In this document: positions 25,053 to 33,353 of the stretch, piece after piece
Layout: each line of letters starts with the position of its first letter
Position numbering within the stretch: the first letter of the stretch is position 1
DNA from: an uncultured Saprospiraceae bacterium
GTDB lineage: Bacteria > Bacteroidota > Bacteroidia > Chitinophagales > Saprospiraceae
DNA length: 41,848 nucleotides
Assembly (NCBI GenBank): GCA_938015415.1
Contig: CALLPK010000030.1
Span: forward strand, 1-41,848
Reading direction: 5' to 3'
The notes under the pieces: generated by a model
What the model was told of the DNA's origin: nothing
Databases searched by the model: none
Seen by the model: only the letters and a program-made list of their open reading frames with translations
Translations under genes and position numbers: made by a program

Positions 25053-25519
25053 TGAAATCGCTATTTTTTTTTAAAACAGCTACCTTTTTTCTGCTACTCC
25101 TTAATTTAGGATTACTTTTTTTTCTTTTTCAGAGAGGACCTAGAAAGCAGAACCTCAAAGTAAAATTCCATCAGGAAGCTGTTGAAATACTAGGATTAGA
25201 TGCTTCGCAACAAGCCGATTTTGATGATTTAATCAAGGAACATAGTAGCGCGATAATCGCTTTAAATGCAGAAAATAGTGCCATTTTAGCGCCTTATTTT
25301 TATGAAATATTTTCTAATAATAATCTTTCGAAAAGAGATAGTCTGATGTTGCGTTTTCAGGCGATTGAAAAGGAAAAAGTAGAAATCACCCGTGATCATT
25401 TTTGGGAGGTGAGAAAAATTTTAAAACCAGAACAAGAAAAGAACATGGATTTATTTTTAAAAAAAGCCATTAACATTTTATTGCTGGATAAAAAACATCC
25501 CCCAAAACCGCACCAGTAA
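25052..25519 (+). CDS. CpxP/CnrX-like periplasmic sensor (heavy-metal sensor type)
   Basis: Membrane-anchored periplasmic protein. One N-terminal helix (TATFFLLLLNLGLLFFLF) is followed by an all-helical domain. LGLDASQQADFDDLIKEH and LKPEQEKNMDLFLKKA match the two LTxxQ-like hinges of the CpxP/Spy/CnrX fold (here LDASQ and LKPEQ). In Cupriavidus CnrX such a protein senses metal and releases an anti-sigma factor; the same job is inferred here because it overlaps the putative anti-sigma gene and precedes a metal-binding lipoprotein. Conserved metal-binding His/Glu residues cannot be assigned with confidence by eye. Confidence 0.75.
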   Translation: MKSLFFFKTATFFLLLLNLGLLFFLFQRGPRKQNLKVKFHQEAVEILGLDASQQADFDDLIKEHSSAIIALNAENSAILAPYFYEIFSNNNLSKRDSLMLRFQAIEKEKVEITRDHFWEVRKILKPEQEKNMDLFLKKAINILLLDKKHPPKPHQ

Positions 25520-25547
25520 ATCAGTTTTGATTATCTTCGTATAGGTA

Positions 25548-25566
25548 TCACCTGGAAAAGAGGTGA
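25548..25566. promoter_or_regulatory. Small hairpin upstream of the metal-binding lipoprotein gene
   Basis: TCACCT (25548-25553), loop GGAAAAG, AGGTGA (25561-25566). It lies 52 bp before the ATG and 29 bp after the sensor stop. It could be an operator, an mRNA-processing hairpin or a weak attenuator; there is no T-run after it. Confidence 0.4.
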
Positions 25567-25617
25567 CAGACTAAATCAAGTCAATAAAACCGATTATCAA
25601 TTACTAAAATAACAATT

Positions 25618-25905
25618 ATGAAATTCCTCTTCCAACTTTTTTTATGTGGTTCTCTACTGTTTTTAGGTATTAATTTTACGGCCTGCGAATCTAGCCCAAA
25701 AATTGTCAAACAAACCGACACCACTGCTAAAGAATATACCTCTGCCTATACTTGCCCGATGAAATGCGTTGGCAGCGGTAGCGATAAGCCCGGTACTTGT
25801 CCTGCGTGTAAAATGGATTACACCCTCAACGAAACCAAGGCTGCTACACCGGCACACGATCATAGCGGACACGATCACGGAAGCCACGAGGGACACAACC
25901 ACTAG
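25618..25905 (+). CDS. Heavy-metal-binding domain lipoprotein with His-rich tail
   Basis: Small periplasmic or membrane-tethered metal binder. A lipoprotein signal peptide ends in FTAC (Cys about residue 23). YTCPMKCVGSGSDKPGTCP followed by ACKMDY is the Cys-rich heavy-metal-binding domain (the CPM...PGxCPxCxM type also seen at the N-terminus of copper ATPases and CusB-like proteins). The C-terminus is a His/Asp/Gly tail (HDHSGHDHGSHEGHNH), a likely metal sponge. Located last in the ECF / CnrX-like set, it is a probable target of that regulator; a copper or similar soft/borderline metal is suggested by the CPM motif, not proven. Confidence 0.88.
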   Translation: MKFLFQLFLCGSLLFLGINFTACESSPKIVKQTDTTAKEYTSAYTCPMKCVGSGSDKPGTCPACKMDYTLNETKAATPAHDHSGHDHGSHEGHNH

Positions 25906-25928
25906 TCTCATCCGGTCATTTGGTTACA

Positions 25929-25992
25929 CGTTTACTAAACTTCGAGAAAAAACTTACGTTGATTTGACCAGTTTTCTCTAGTTTAGTAAACG
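25929..25992. terminator. Long inverted repeat between convergent genes
   Basis: CGTTTACTAAACT (25929-25941) pairs with AGTTTAGTAAACG (25980-25992), and GAGAAAA with TTTTCTC just inside. The loop is about 21 nt. It sits between the lipoprotein gene and the metallophosphoesterase gene and is probably a two-way terminator, though it lacks a strong T-run. Confidence 0.6.
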
Positions 25993-26015
25993 TTCGATGT
26001 CCGTCTAAACTAACC

Positions 26016-26756
26016 TTACTTATTTCCCGGAAAATAATGCATCGTTGTAGATATCCGACTGGTCTTTGTTTCAATAATCCGCATCCCAATTCGGTGATGG
26101 TCTACTTTAAATTTCGTAGCGTTTTGATCCAGTTGATAAAAACAGGAAGGCGTGATTTGTAGTAAAATATTTTTATAACGAATTGTTTTTTCGATGTGAT
26201 AGTGTCCACAAAAAACGGTGATGTTATTAGAATAACTGGTCAATAAATTAGTGATGGTTTTCATGTCCCGGTGTCCATGTTTTTTATCCATGAAAGGCAT
26301 TCCGACTTTAAAGGGAGGGTGGTGCATAAAGACAATCAGTTCCCGCTTGTGATTATGTAATTGTCGGCGTAGCCAATTGAGTTGTTTTTCCGAATGATAT
26401 CCTTTTGCGGTGTCTAGAAAAAGGCAAGTAGATTTACCGATTTTTTTGGCAAAAAATATTTCGTCGTCGGTTAGTAAATGTTCCAGGCCAAAGACCTCCG
26501 CCATTAAGATTGGATCGTCGTGATTGCCGGCAATCAAGCTATACGAAAAGTCCTGTAACTCCAGAATATTCCTGATCCATTCGTAGATTTTTTTCTCGCC
26601 TTTGTCAAAACACAAATCACCTGAAATTACCAGATGATCCGGCTGCGCACTGCGCACCTCCCGCATAATATCCGTGAAGTTTTTTCTGACATCAATATCG
26701 TAAGGCGTTTTACCTTTTCGGTCCAGATGCAGATCGGTGATTTGTATTATTTTCAA
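26016..26756 (-). CDS. Calcineurin-like metallophosphoesterase
   Basis: Dinuclear metal phosphoesterase (PF00149), related to the CpdA/3',5'-cAMP phosphodiesterase group. All motifs are present: DLHL (residues 8-11), VISGDLCFD, LIAGNHDDP, VFMHHPPF, FCGHYH. There is no signal peptide, so it is cytosolic. Length 246 aa is typical. It is the third gene of a minus-strand run with a kinase-fold protein (53 bp upstream) and a polytopic membrane protein. The substrate (cyclic nucleotide, phosphoprotein or other phosphoester) is open; the neighbouring kinase fold makes a phosphoprotein or shared small substrate worth considering. Confidence 0.9.
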   Translation of the reverse strand: MKIIQITDLHLDRKGKTPYDIDVRKNFTDIMREVRSAQPDHLVISGDLCFDKGEKKIYEWIRNILELQDFSYSLIAGNHDDPILMAEVFGLEHLLTDDEIFFAKKIGKSTCLFLDTAKGYHSEKQLNWLRRQLHNHKRELIVFMHHPPFKVGMPFMDKKHGHRDMKTITNLLTSYSNNITVFCGHYHIEKTIRYKNILLQITPSCFYQLDQNATKFKVDHHRIGMRIIETKTSRISTTMHYFPGNK

Positions 26757-26809
26757 AATTCTTTTTTTCTTAAAAATTTTTAGGGTATAGGAGGAAATTT
26801 TTTTGTTGT

Positions 26810-27859
26810 CTAAATACTTTGTTTAAATTCTTTTTTCAATACCAAATTAACATTGGTCAAAACAATCTCTCCCATATTTTTACAGGCGTCAAAATCATTG
26901 GTCTTATGATGATAACTAAGTTCTTCCTTTAGTAGACTAACCTTTCCATCGTCCGAAAGTTTATCGTTTACCATAATACTGAATAATTTACCTAATCGCG
27001 CTCGCTGCGATTTGGCCCGTGTTGCAATAAGACTACGTTCTTCCATTTGATATTGTTTGACGGTTTCGGCTTTCATATGTTGAATACCCAAAAATATGAT
27101 TGGATTATTTTCTTTGAAATATTGTGGAAGATAAAAACTTTTTCGACCTTCGTAAGATTGCTGATCAAAATCTATCGCACGAATCCTGAATTGTGAACCT
27201 TCAATGTCCGGCGTTACATCTACCACGTAGTTATACGCGCGCATATCTCCAAGTAATCGTACAAAACAACGTTCGTTAAATTTGACAAATTCTTTAGCGA
27301 TTCTGATCTGATTAAATTCTGAATCCTGCAATCCAGTCTTCATAAATAGATCGCCCGGAATCCCGGCTACGTGTTCCTCAATCAGCGTATCCCCATCTAC
27401 GAGATATAGAATGTATTCGGGGGCCAGAATATGCTCGAGTTCCAGACCATATACCCGGGACGCATCCGCTTTCTTTACGTAAAAATGATCGTAATTATCG
27501 TTGAGCCGGTTAATGATCCGAATTCGAAAAGGTTGCGTGTTTCCAAAGGTACAAAAATCAATCCGGGCGACCTGAAGATGTTCCAGTACTTGCGTATTCC
27601 CATCTGTTTTCAGCAGCGCGTAAATCAATGTCAATGCTTTTTCAATTTCATCCTGATCTTGATGGGTGTAATAAACCGTTTCCCAAAGCGTATCATTTCC
27701 CTCTGCGTCGATTAGAGAAGTAGATTCCACGTATCGTAACAGATCACGGTATTGCAAAGGTAAATCAATGACCCGTCCGTTCTTTTTTAGATAGTTTCTA
27801 AATGGCGCCTTAATTTTAAAGGGTATCTTTTTTTTGGAAGGAACATCGCCTTTCATCAT
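26810..27859 (-). CDS. Uncharacterised protein with diverged protein-kinase-like fold
   Basis: I do not know a named family. The middle part looks kinase-like by eye: FYVKKADASRVYG (Lys129/130) as the ATP-anchoring strand, E140/E142 on the next helix, YLVDGDTLIEEHVAGIPGD (about 152-170) as hinge and linker, LLGDMRAYNYVVDV (about 202-215) as the catalytic loop with D205 and N210, and IRAIDFDQ (about 226-233) as the metal-binding D230 in a DFD motif. The pattern D..(4)..N..(20)..DFD is that of aminoglycoside-phosphotransferase/HipA-like kinases. There is no classic glycine-rich loop. No signal peptide or membrane helix. It lies between a membrane protein (39 bp) and a metallophosphoesterase (53 bp) in one operon. 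Confidence 0.6.
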   Translation of the reverse strand: MMKGDVPSKKKIPFKIKAPFRNYLKKNGRVIDLPLQYRDLLRYVESTSLIDAEGNDTLWETVYYTHQDQDEIEKALTLIYALLKTDGNTQVLEHLQVARIDFCTFGNTQPFRIRIINRLNDNYDHFYVKKADASRVYGLELEHILAPEYILYLVDGDTLIEEHVAGIPGDLFMKTGLQDSEFNQIRIAKEFVKFNERCFVRLLGDMRAYNYVVDVTPDIEGSQFRIRAIDFDQQSYEGRKSFYLPQYFKENNPIIFLGIQHMKAETVKQYQMEERSLIATRAKSQRARLGKLFSIMVNDKLSDDGKVSLLKEELSYHHKTNDFDACKNMGEIVLTNVNLVLKKEFKQSI

Positions 27860-27898
27860 AATTTGTGAAGTTATTTATTATTAATGCGAATCAGATTA

Positions 27899-29248
27899 TT
27901 AGTCAACTTCTTTCCAAAAAGGAATGGTGGCGTAATCCTTTTCGAAGGGTATATCTGCGGTGTCGAGGGCCATCTGGGTAATTTTTAATAAGTTTTTTCC
28001 CCGTGGCAACTGTGCAATATCAAGTATAGTTCTTAATCCTTTTTCTCTGATTTCACCGTTTTGGGTGAAAAAGTAAAAATCAGTTGGCTGATATAACGAA
28101 TCGTTCAGGTAGAGTCGGTAATGCTGTTGTAAACAGTTTAACAACTTTTCGGGCGCCTCTTCTGCAATACTAGGATCCGTAATGGAAAATCCATTTTTAG
28201 AAATACGGATACCCGAAATAAAATCACTTTTTTTACTAGGCTCGTAATCCCGACAATTTTTTAAAAGTACCTCATTTTGATTATTATTATAACGAATGAA
28301 TACCGGTAAAAATTGATCTTTGATAATTAGACTGGAAATACTGGCATTGCCAATTTGTTCTTTGGGAGACCATTGATCATCATAGGTATTCGTAAATAAT
28401 TCGCTGTTAGTTTCATTATCGGGATAAAAACGGTACAGATTATACGTAGAGAATGGACTTAACAGGAACAATCCTATATAAAAAACAATGGCTAGCATTA
28501 GATAGCGCTTGGGAAATCGAGTCAATAAATTATAATAAAGCGCATTATAAACGGAGGAAAAACTGATGAAATTAAAAAAACGGTAGATAGGATAGTAAAT
28601 TTTTTGTAGCCATCTTATCTTCTTTAATCCACCCAAGGTAAGCGTATCGAAAAAGTAGAGTAGTCCGGTAAGACCAAATATCGCCAGAGCAATTAGCTCA
28701 AAAATATTAACTAGGTCACTGCTTTCTGGAAAAAACCAATTTTCTAGTTTCTCAATAGTGAGAAAAATGAAAGTAATTATTATAATAACCGAAAAAAAGG
28801 ACAGCAGCATTAGAACAATCAAAAAAGTAAAAGCGAAAATTGCACTGCAAAAATTATCCAGTCGGATAATTAGCTTTTCTAACGAAGATACTTTTTGATT
28901 AAGCTGAGTAGTGAATTTTTTTGTATAACGTAAAGTCGAAAAATCCTGTTTATTCTGCACGGAGCTCAACCCAATGGCACCAATCCAGAAACCTCTAAGA
29001 AGAATATGCAGGATCAAGTTAAAAATTAAAATATTACAGGCTAGGTAACCAATAAAAAGAATAGCGAGCAAAATTAGTCTAAATGATCCACCTCCATAAT
29101 GTACATTGAATTGATTCAAGAGCTCTTGAATCATTTCTCGGCCCTGAAACAATAAAAAAACAGAGAAACCCGAAATTAATAATTCCAGATTCCAACTCTC
29201 TTTTTGTAACCGTTTTAACCACTTTGGCGTTTTATATTTTGTCTCCAT
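27899..29248 (-). CDS. Polytopic membrane protein with C-terminal soluble domain, function unknown
   Basis: 449-aa protein, first of the three-gene operon. About six hydrophobic segments: residues 22-40, 58-90 (long, perhaps two), 132-165 (long, perhaps two), 180-203 and 249-270. A long amphipathic stretch after the second (QNKQDFSTLRYTKKFTTQLN) looks cytosolic. From about residue 271 a soluble domain of 180 residues follows, with an YNNNQNEVLLKNCRDYEPS region and no motif I recognise. Relatives seem common in Bacteroidota as hypothetical proteins. Its partnership with the kinase-fold protein is inferred from the 39-bp spacing. Confidence 0.7.
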   Translation of the reverse strand: METKYKTPKWLKRLQKESWNLELLISGFSVFLLFQGREMIQELLNQFNVHYGGGSFRLILLAILFIGYLACNILIFNLILHILLRGFWIGAIGLSSVQNKQDFSTLRYTKKFTTQLNQKVSSLEKLIIRLDNFCSAIFAFTFLIVLMLLSFFSVIIIITFIFLTIEKLENWFFPESSDLVNIFELIALAIFGLTGLLYFFDTLTLGGLKKIRWLQKIYYPIYRFFNFISFSSVYNALYYNLLTRFPKRYLMLAIVFYIGLFLLSPFSTYNLYRFYPDNETNSELFTNTYDDQWSPKEQIGNASISSLIIKDQFLPVFIRYNNNQNEVLLKNCRDYEPSKKSDFISGIRISKNGFSITDPSIAEEAPEKLLNCLQQHYRLYLNDSLYQPTDFYFFTQNGEIREKGLRTILDIAQLPRGKNLLKITQMALDTADIPFEKDYATIPFWKEVD

Positions 29249-29359
29249 GATTTATATAAATGGTTTAATTATTTCTTTACACCAAGATAATACGATTTAT
29301 TAAGATCATAGCGGATATTTGCCGATATTCGTTTTTTACCTAACATCTGTACCTATATT

Positions 29360-29983
29360 ATGAATATTTTTGCACGCATTAAAGCATATTTTTCTACTCC
29401 TGAAATTGAACCTGATCCAATGAGATATTTGATTGCCGGCCTTGGTAATATGGGCGCAGAATACGATGGTACCCGACATAATGTCGGCTTTGACGTCGTG
29501 GATACCCTGGCACGTCGCTACAATGTGAAATTTGCTAATAAAACGCTGGGTGATATCGCAGAATTTAAACACAAAGGCCGCACTTTCGTTCTGCTCAAGC
29601 CTTCTACCTTTATGAATCTCAGCGGTAAGTCTGTTAATTACTGGATGCAAGACCGAAAAATAAAACCCGAAAATCTGCTCGTCATTATTGATGATATGAA
29701 TCTTGACTTCGGCAGTCAACGTCTTAAAGGCAAAGGCTCCCACGGTGGTCATAACGGTTTAAAAGATATCGAAAGGGTACTCGGAACCAGCAAATATCCC
29801 CGCCTGCGGATCGGCATTGGTAGTAATTTTTCACGGGGCCGACAGGTAGATTTTGTGCTTGGTAAATGGTCCGATAAAGAAGCCGTGGATATTCCGGAAG
29901 TATTGAGCCACGCCGCTGATACCGTCGAAGCTTTTGGAACTATCGGGATGGCCCATACGATGAGTCAGTTTAACCGGAAGTAG
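29360..29983 (+). CDS. pth: Peptidyl-tRNA hydrolase
   Basis: Releases peptides from peptidyl-tRNA dropped off the ribosome. YLIAGLGNMGAEYDGTRHNVG carries the catalytic His and first Asn; LLKPSTFMNLSG, VIIDDMNLDFG (catalytic Asp), KGSHGGHNGLKDI and YPRLRIGIG are all family signatures. Relative to E. coli Pth the protein has a 20-residue N-terminal extension (MNIFARIKAYFSTPE...) before the usual MRYLI start at 29420. The upstream ATG at 29360 is used because the extension is coding-like and common in Bacteroidota; an internal start at 29420 is possible. It is divergent from the membrane protein operon. Confidence 0.95.
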   Translation: MNIFARIKAYFSTPEIEPDPMRYLIAGLGNMGAEYDGTRHNVGFDVVDTLARRYNVKFANKTLGDIAEFKHKGRTFVLLKPSTFMNLSGKSVNYWMQDRKIKPENLLVIIDDMNLDFGSQRLKGKGSHGGHNGLKDIERVLGTSKYPRLRIGIGSNFSRGRQVDFVLGKWSDKEAVDIPEVLSHAADTVEAFGTIGMAHTMSQFNRK

Positions 29984-30073
29984 GTTTTTTAGGCCATTAG
30001 CTATTTACTCTCTTCGGACTTGTCTAAACGGAAAACAACTAGTTTGACGAGACTTATTACAGCGTATGATAAA

Positions 30074-31150
30074 TTAATTTTTATTTATTATTTTCAATAA
30101 GTCATCCAATAAATTTCCCAATTCATCCTTCTCCGGCCAGCTCTTCGTGGTTGTTTTATTTAATAATACCAAGGCCTTCTTAAGCTCAAAATCTGCCTGC
30201 TCCGCCGCCACAAATCCACCGATTTCCGACAGATACTCTGCCAGATATTCCTGCTCCGTTTGTCCGGGCGTTGGAATCAGAATCGCCCGTTTTCCTAATT
30301 TTACCAAATCCATCAAACTACTATATCCAGATCGACAAACTACGATTTCACTTTCGTTTAAAACCTGATTTAATTTGTCTGCCGTCAGGTAATTTTGGAT
30401 AAAAAAATTTTTATTATCAACAAGCGGCGGAGTCGCATCATTGACTACACCCCGTACAAAACAGACTCTATCCGGAAAATTAACTAACTGCTTCAATAGT
30501 ATTTTTTCTAAATTAGTGCGTTGCGGTTCTGGTCCGGAAAGGACGATGGCTAATTTATATTTTACAGGTAAAATTTTCTTTTTGATTCGTGATAACGGCC
30601 CCGTATATTTGACCATTGCCAAACCAGTATTCTCCGACAGGCTTCCCGCCAGTCTTGGCGCCACCGCATAATCAGGTACCCAGCATTCATTGAAGCGGCT
30701 GATTAAACGATGATTCACGCTGGCCACAATTTTTTCTAAAATACGATTTGGAATTTTTATATTTAGCTGATGCGTCATAAAAATACTATGACAATTTTCG
30801 TGAAAAACACCATACCGATTATCCGAAATAATAATGTCGATTTGATGATCTCGTACTATTTTTTTTATCGCCCTTTGTTCGGCTAACATAGCCCTGAGAA
30901 TCTTGGGAAGTTGGGCACCCATGGTGAGCATCATGTTATTTCCACGATACTGAATATCGTAGGCTGGTAACGGTAAAGCTGTTAAATCAGGATACTCTTC
31001 ACGTAAGAGTGCCAACGCCGCTCCGTCCGAAGCCAATATCGGCTTTACACCACGATCCATCAGGGCATTAATCAATGGCATACAACGCGTCGCATGACCA
31101 AGCCCCCAATTAAGTGGAGCGATGAGAATATTAGGAAATGGTGATGCCAT
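30074..31150 (-). CDS. MurG-like glycosyltransferase
   Basis: GT-B-fold glycosyltransferase (Glyco_trans_1_3 / MurG-like). The N-terminal ILIAPLNWGLGHATRCMP is the GHxxR loop of the acceptor domain. VVCRSGYSSLMDLVKLGKRA and ILIPTPGQTEQEYLAEYL are the nucleotide-sugar binding and C-terminal motifs. Length 358 aa is right. It is not MurG itself: the GGTGGH motif is absent, and peptidoglycan genes are not nearby. The likely donor is a UDP-hexose or UDP-HexNAc and the product a surface or lipid glycan, but neither is shown by the sequence. It stands alone between pth and RNase G. Confidence 0.85.
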   Translation of the reverse strand: MASPFPNILIAPLNWGLGHATRCMPLINALMDRGVKPILASDGAALALLREEYPDLTALPLPAYDIQYRGNNMMLTMGAQLPKILRAMLAEQRAIKKIVRDHQIDIIISDNRYGVFHENCHSIFMTHQLNIKIPNRILEKIVASVNHRLISRFNECWVPDYAVAPRLAGSLSENTGLAMVKYTGPLSRIKKKILPVKYKLAIVLSGPEPQRTNLEKILLKQLVNFPDRVCFVRGVVNDATPPLVDNKNFFIQNYLTADKLNQVLNESEIVVCRSGYSSLMDLVKLGKRAILIPTPGQTEQEYLAEYLSEIGGFVAAEQADFELKKALVLLNKTTTKSWPEKDELGNLLDDLLKIINKN

Positions 31151-31244
31151 GACACGAAGATAAGGAGAAACTTAAATATTAGCGCTATAACTTAGTGCCC
31201 ATCATAAGGTTTGTCGGATGCTCAGATTATTAAAATTAAAATAG

Positions 31245-31252
31245 TAATTTTG
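31245..31252 (+). promoter_or_regulatory. Candidate -7 element for the mini-lipoprotein gene
   Basis: TAATTTTG fits TAnnTTTG, 29 bp before the ATG at 31282. Confidence 0.45.
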
Positions 31253-31281
31253 GTAAAATCTAATGTTGAAATTTTTAGAAA

Positions 31282-31380
31282 ATGAAAAAGATGAAGAATC
31301 CGTACCAAATAATATGCTTCGTAATTATCTTATTGAGTTTTGCCGCTTGTCGGGCCGGAGACTGTGGTTGTCCCTATTAG
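31282..31380 (+). CDS. 32-aa Cys-rich mini-lipoprotein
   Basis: A very short gene. The product starts MKKMKNPYQIICFVII, continues LLSFAAC (lipobox, Cys23) and ends RAGDCGCPY. Lipobox cleavage would leave a ten-residue lipopeptide with three cysteines. Tiny CxxGDCGCP lipoproteins occur in Bacteroidota. A -7 element lies 29 bp upstream, and a hairpin terminator begins right after the stop, so it looks like a complete transcription unit. It converges on the RNase G gene. Function unknown; the DCGC motif could hold a metal or a disulfide. Confidence 0.72.
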   Translation: MKKMKNPYQIICFVIILLSFAACRAGDCGCPY

Positions 31381-31385
31381 TATTA

Positions 31386-31422
31386 AAAAAAGAGCAACCG
31401 ACTTACGCAGCTGCTCTCTTTT
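31386..31422. terminator. Terminator between mini-lipoprotein and RNase G
   Basis: AGAGCA (31391-31396) pairs with TGCTCT (31412-31417), preceded by A6 and followed by CTTTT. It can serve both convergent genes. Confidence 0.7.
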
Positions 31423-31440
31423 CTGAAATAACGAAGACGT

Positions 31441-33000
31441 TTAAGTCAAACGAATTTCATCTTCGTTCGAATCAAAAAACTTATAATCCATCAGCTGAAA
31501 ATCAGAGTTAGGTTTAATTCTAATCCAGTTAAAATATTTCAGATACCAGTTGACCTGAATACTACGGATTCCTTTGGTCAAATACGCATGTATGTACGGA
31601 TGTACGTGTAAGTACAACTTTGCTTTAGGTCTTGACTGAATGATAAACTCCAGATCCCGTTCGATATTATCCGTTAATAAAATAGAAGGATTAATTTTTC
31701 CAGTGCCATTACAAGATGGGCAGAGTTCGGCCGTACTGATATTTACTTCGGGGCGCACCCGTTGTCGGGTAATCTGTAATAATCCAAATTTACTCAGGGG
31801 CAGAATCGTATGTTGTGCGCGATCCTTTTTCATGGCATCCCGCATCCGATTTAGTAGTTGCTTGCGATGTTCTGCGACTCGCATATCAATAAAATCCACG
31901 ATAATGATTCCTCCAATATCTCGTAACCGTAGTTGTCGGGCAATTTCGTCCGCAGATTCCAGGTTGACGTTCAGGATCGCTTCGGCCTGATTGCCACTCG
32001 TTACTTTATGTCCACTATTTACATCGATCACGTGCATCGCCTCCGTGTGTTCGATCACGAGGTAGGCACCACTGTTCATGGTTGCCGTTTTTCCAAAAGA
32101 AGACTTAATCTGCCGGGTAACTCCGTGGGCATCAAAAATAGGGCGGGCCGATTTATAATGTTTGACGATGTTGACTTGATCGGGAGAGATCGAAGCCATA
32201 AAGTTTTTCACATTGGTGTAAAGCTCTTTATCGTTGATCACAATGCGATTAAAAGAGTCGCTGAGGATATCCCGCATGATACTGGTCGTCTTGTCCAGTT
32301 CACTAAGTAATTTCTGTGGCGGCGTAGATTTGTGTAGCTCTTCGTGTACGGTTTTCCATTTGTCCAGCATCATGGACAACTCCTCGTGAAGATCTGCTAC
32401 TTTTTTACCTTCTGCAGCTGTACGGACAATAATTCCAAAGTTTTTGGGGCGGATACTCTCCACCAGTGTACGTAGGCGCGCGCGCTCGTCTGAACTAGAT
32501 ATTTTTTTAGAAACAGCGACCACTTCCGAAAAAGGGGATAAGACAATATAACGACCGGGAATAGTTATTTCGCAGCTTAGCCTAGGGCCTTTAGTTGAAA
32601 TTGGCTCCTTTAAAATTTGTACCAGAATGGTATCTTTTTTATTTAAAACCTGGTCAATCTTTCCATTTTTATTGATATCCGGATCAATAATAAAGTTGTC
32701 AAGGTTTGCCGTATTAATGGCGCCTGAAGCGGTTCCCTTGGTATATTTCAGTAAGGATTTCAGGCGTGGACCGAGGTCGGTATAATGTAAAAATGCATCT
32801 TTTTTATGACCAATATCAACAAAAGCCGCATTCAGGCCAGGCATCAGTTTACGGATACGTCCGTAAAGAATATCACCAACGGTAAAATTAGTATTTGTTT
32901 TTTGGTGATGAATTTCTACCAGTTTGGAGTTTTCCAATAAAGCAATTTCAACTTCGGCAGGCGTTGAATTGATGATGAGTTCTTTTTCCACAATACACAT
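31441..33000 (-). CDS. rng: Ribonuclease E/G family endoribonuclease
   Basis: RNA-processing endonuclease (RNase G type, 519 aa). The S1 RNA-binding domain is at about residues 36-125 (VGDILYGRIRKLMPGLNAAFV) with an insertion. The 5'-sensor and DNase-I-like catalytic domain follows, with Mg-binding Asp in MHVIDVNSGHK and in IIIVDFIDM. The Zn-link region is CPSCNGTG. It lacks the long C-terminal degradosome scaffold of RNase E. Minus-strand neighbours upstream are the mS38-like mini-gene, a TPR protein and HU, a gene order common in Bacteroidota. It acts in rRNA maturation and mRNA decay. Confidence 0.94.
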   Translation of the reverse strand: MCIVEKELIINSTPAEVEIALLENSKLVEIHHQKTNTNFTVGDILYGRIRKLMPGLNAAFVDIGHKKDAFLHYTDLGPRLKSLLKYTKGTASGAINTANLDNFIIDPDINKNGKIDQVLNKKDTILVQILKEPISTKGPRLSCEITIPGRYIVLSPFSEVVAVSKKISSSDERARLRTLVESIRPKNFGIIVRTAAEGKKVADLHEELSMMLDKWKTVHEELHKSTPPQKLLSELDKTTSIMRDILSDSFNRIVINDKELYTNVKNFMASISPDQVNIVKHYKSARPIFDAHGVTRQIKSSFGKTATMNSGAYLVIEHTEAMHVIDVNSGHKVTSGNQAEAILNVNLESADEIARQLRLRDIGGIIIVDFIDMRVAEHRKQLLNRMRDAMKKDRAQHTILPLSKFGLLQITRQRVRPEVNISTAELCPSCNGTGKINPSILLTDNIERDLEFIIQSRPKAKLYLHVHPYIHAYLTKGIRSIQVNWYLKYFNWIRIKPNSDFQLMDYKFFDSNEDEIRLT

Positions 33001-33156
33001 TTATAGAATGAGCGATCTCCATGACCGCAAAGGCCCAATCATCTTTTGCTGCAGTATAAATAAATAAATACATTCGCATTTAATGATGAAGCGAGGGTAG
33101 AAGCAGGTAGATAAAAAAAGTGCCGAAAAAATGCCTGAAGAGAATTTCATAGACGA

Positions 33157-33231
33157 ATGACAAAACCTGTCATCGTAATTTCTTTTTTTGGGATTTTGGT
33201 TCTGGTGGTCGTTTTAATGGCAATATTTTAA
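33157..33231 (+). CDS. Possible 24-aa single-pass membrane peptide
   Basis: MTKPVIVISFFGILVLVVVL continues to MAIF and stop. Almost the whole peptide is one membrane helix. A nine-codon frame ending TGA overlaps its ATG by ATGA (33157-33160). There is no clear promoter, so this is tentative. It lies in the 660-bp gap between RNase G and the TPR gene. Confidence 0.3.
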   Translation: MTKPVIVISFFGILVLVVVLMAIF

Positions 33232-33353
33232 GCGTAAGTTTATACTTATCTACTCAATTCTTAAAAATAAAATTACAAGATGGATAGAAAATATTTGATC
33301 ATTTAGATACATACAATTGATCCTTAAATTCCTATACATCAATATACACGAAC

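Noticed and set aside
31263-31511. 82-codon plus-strand frame overlapping the mini-lipoprotein and RNase G end
   Set aside because: Different frame from the lipobox ORF, runs across the terminator and into rng, no start context or motif.
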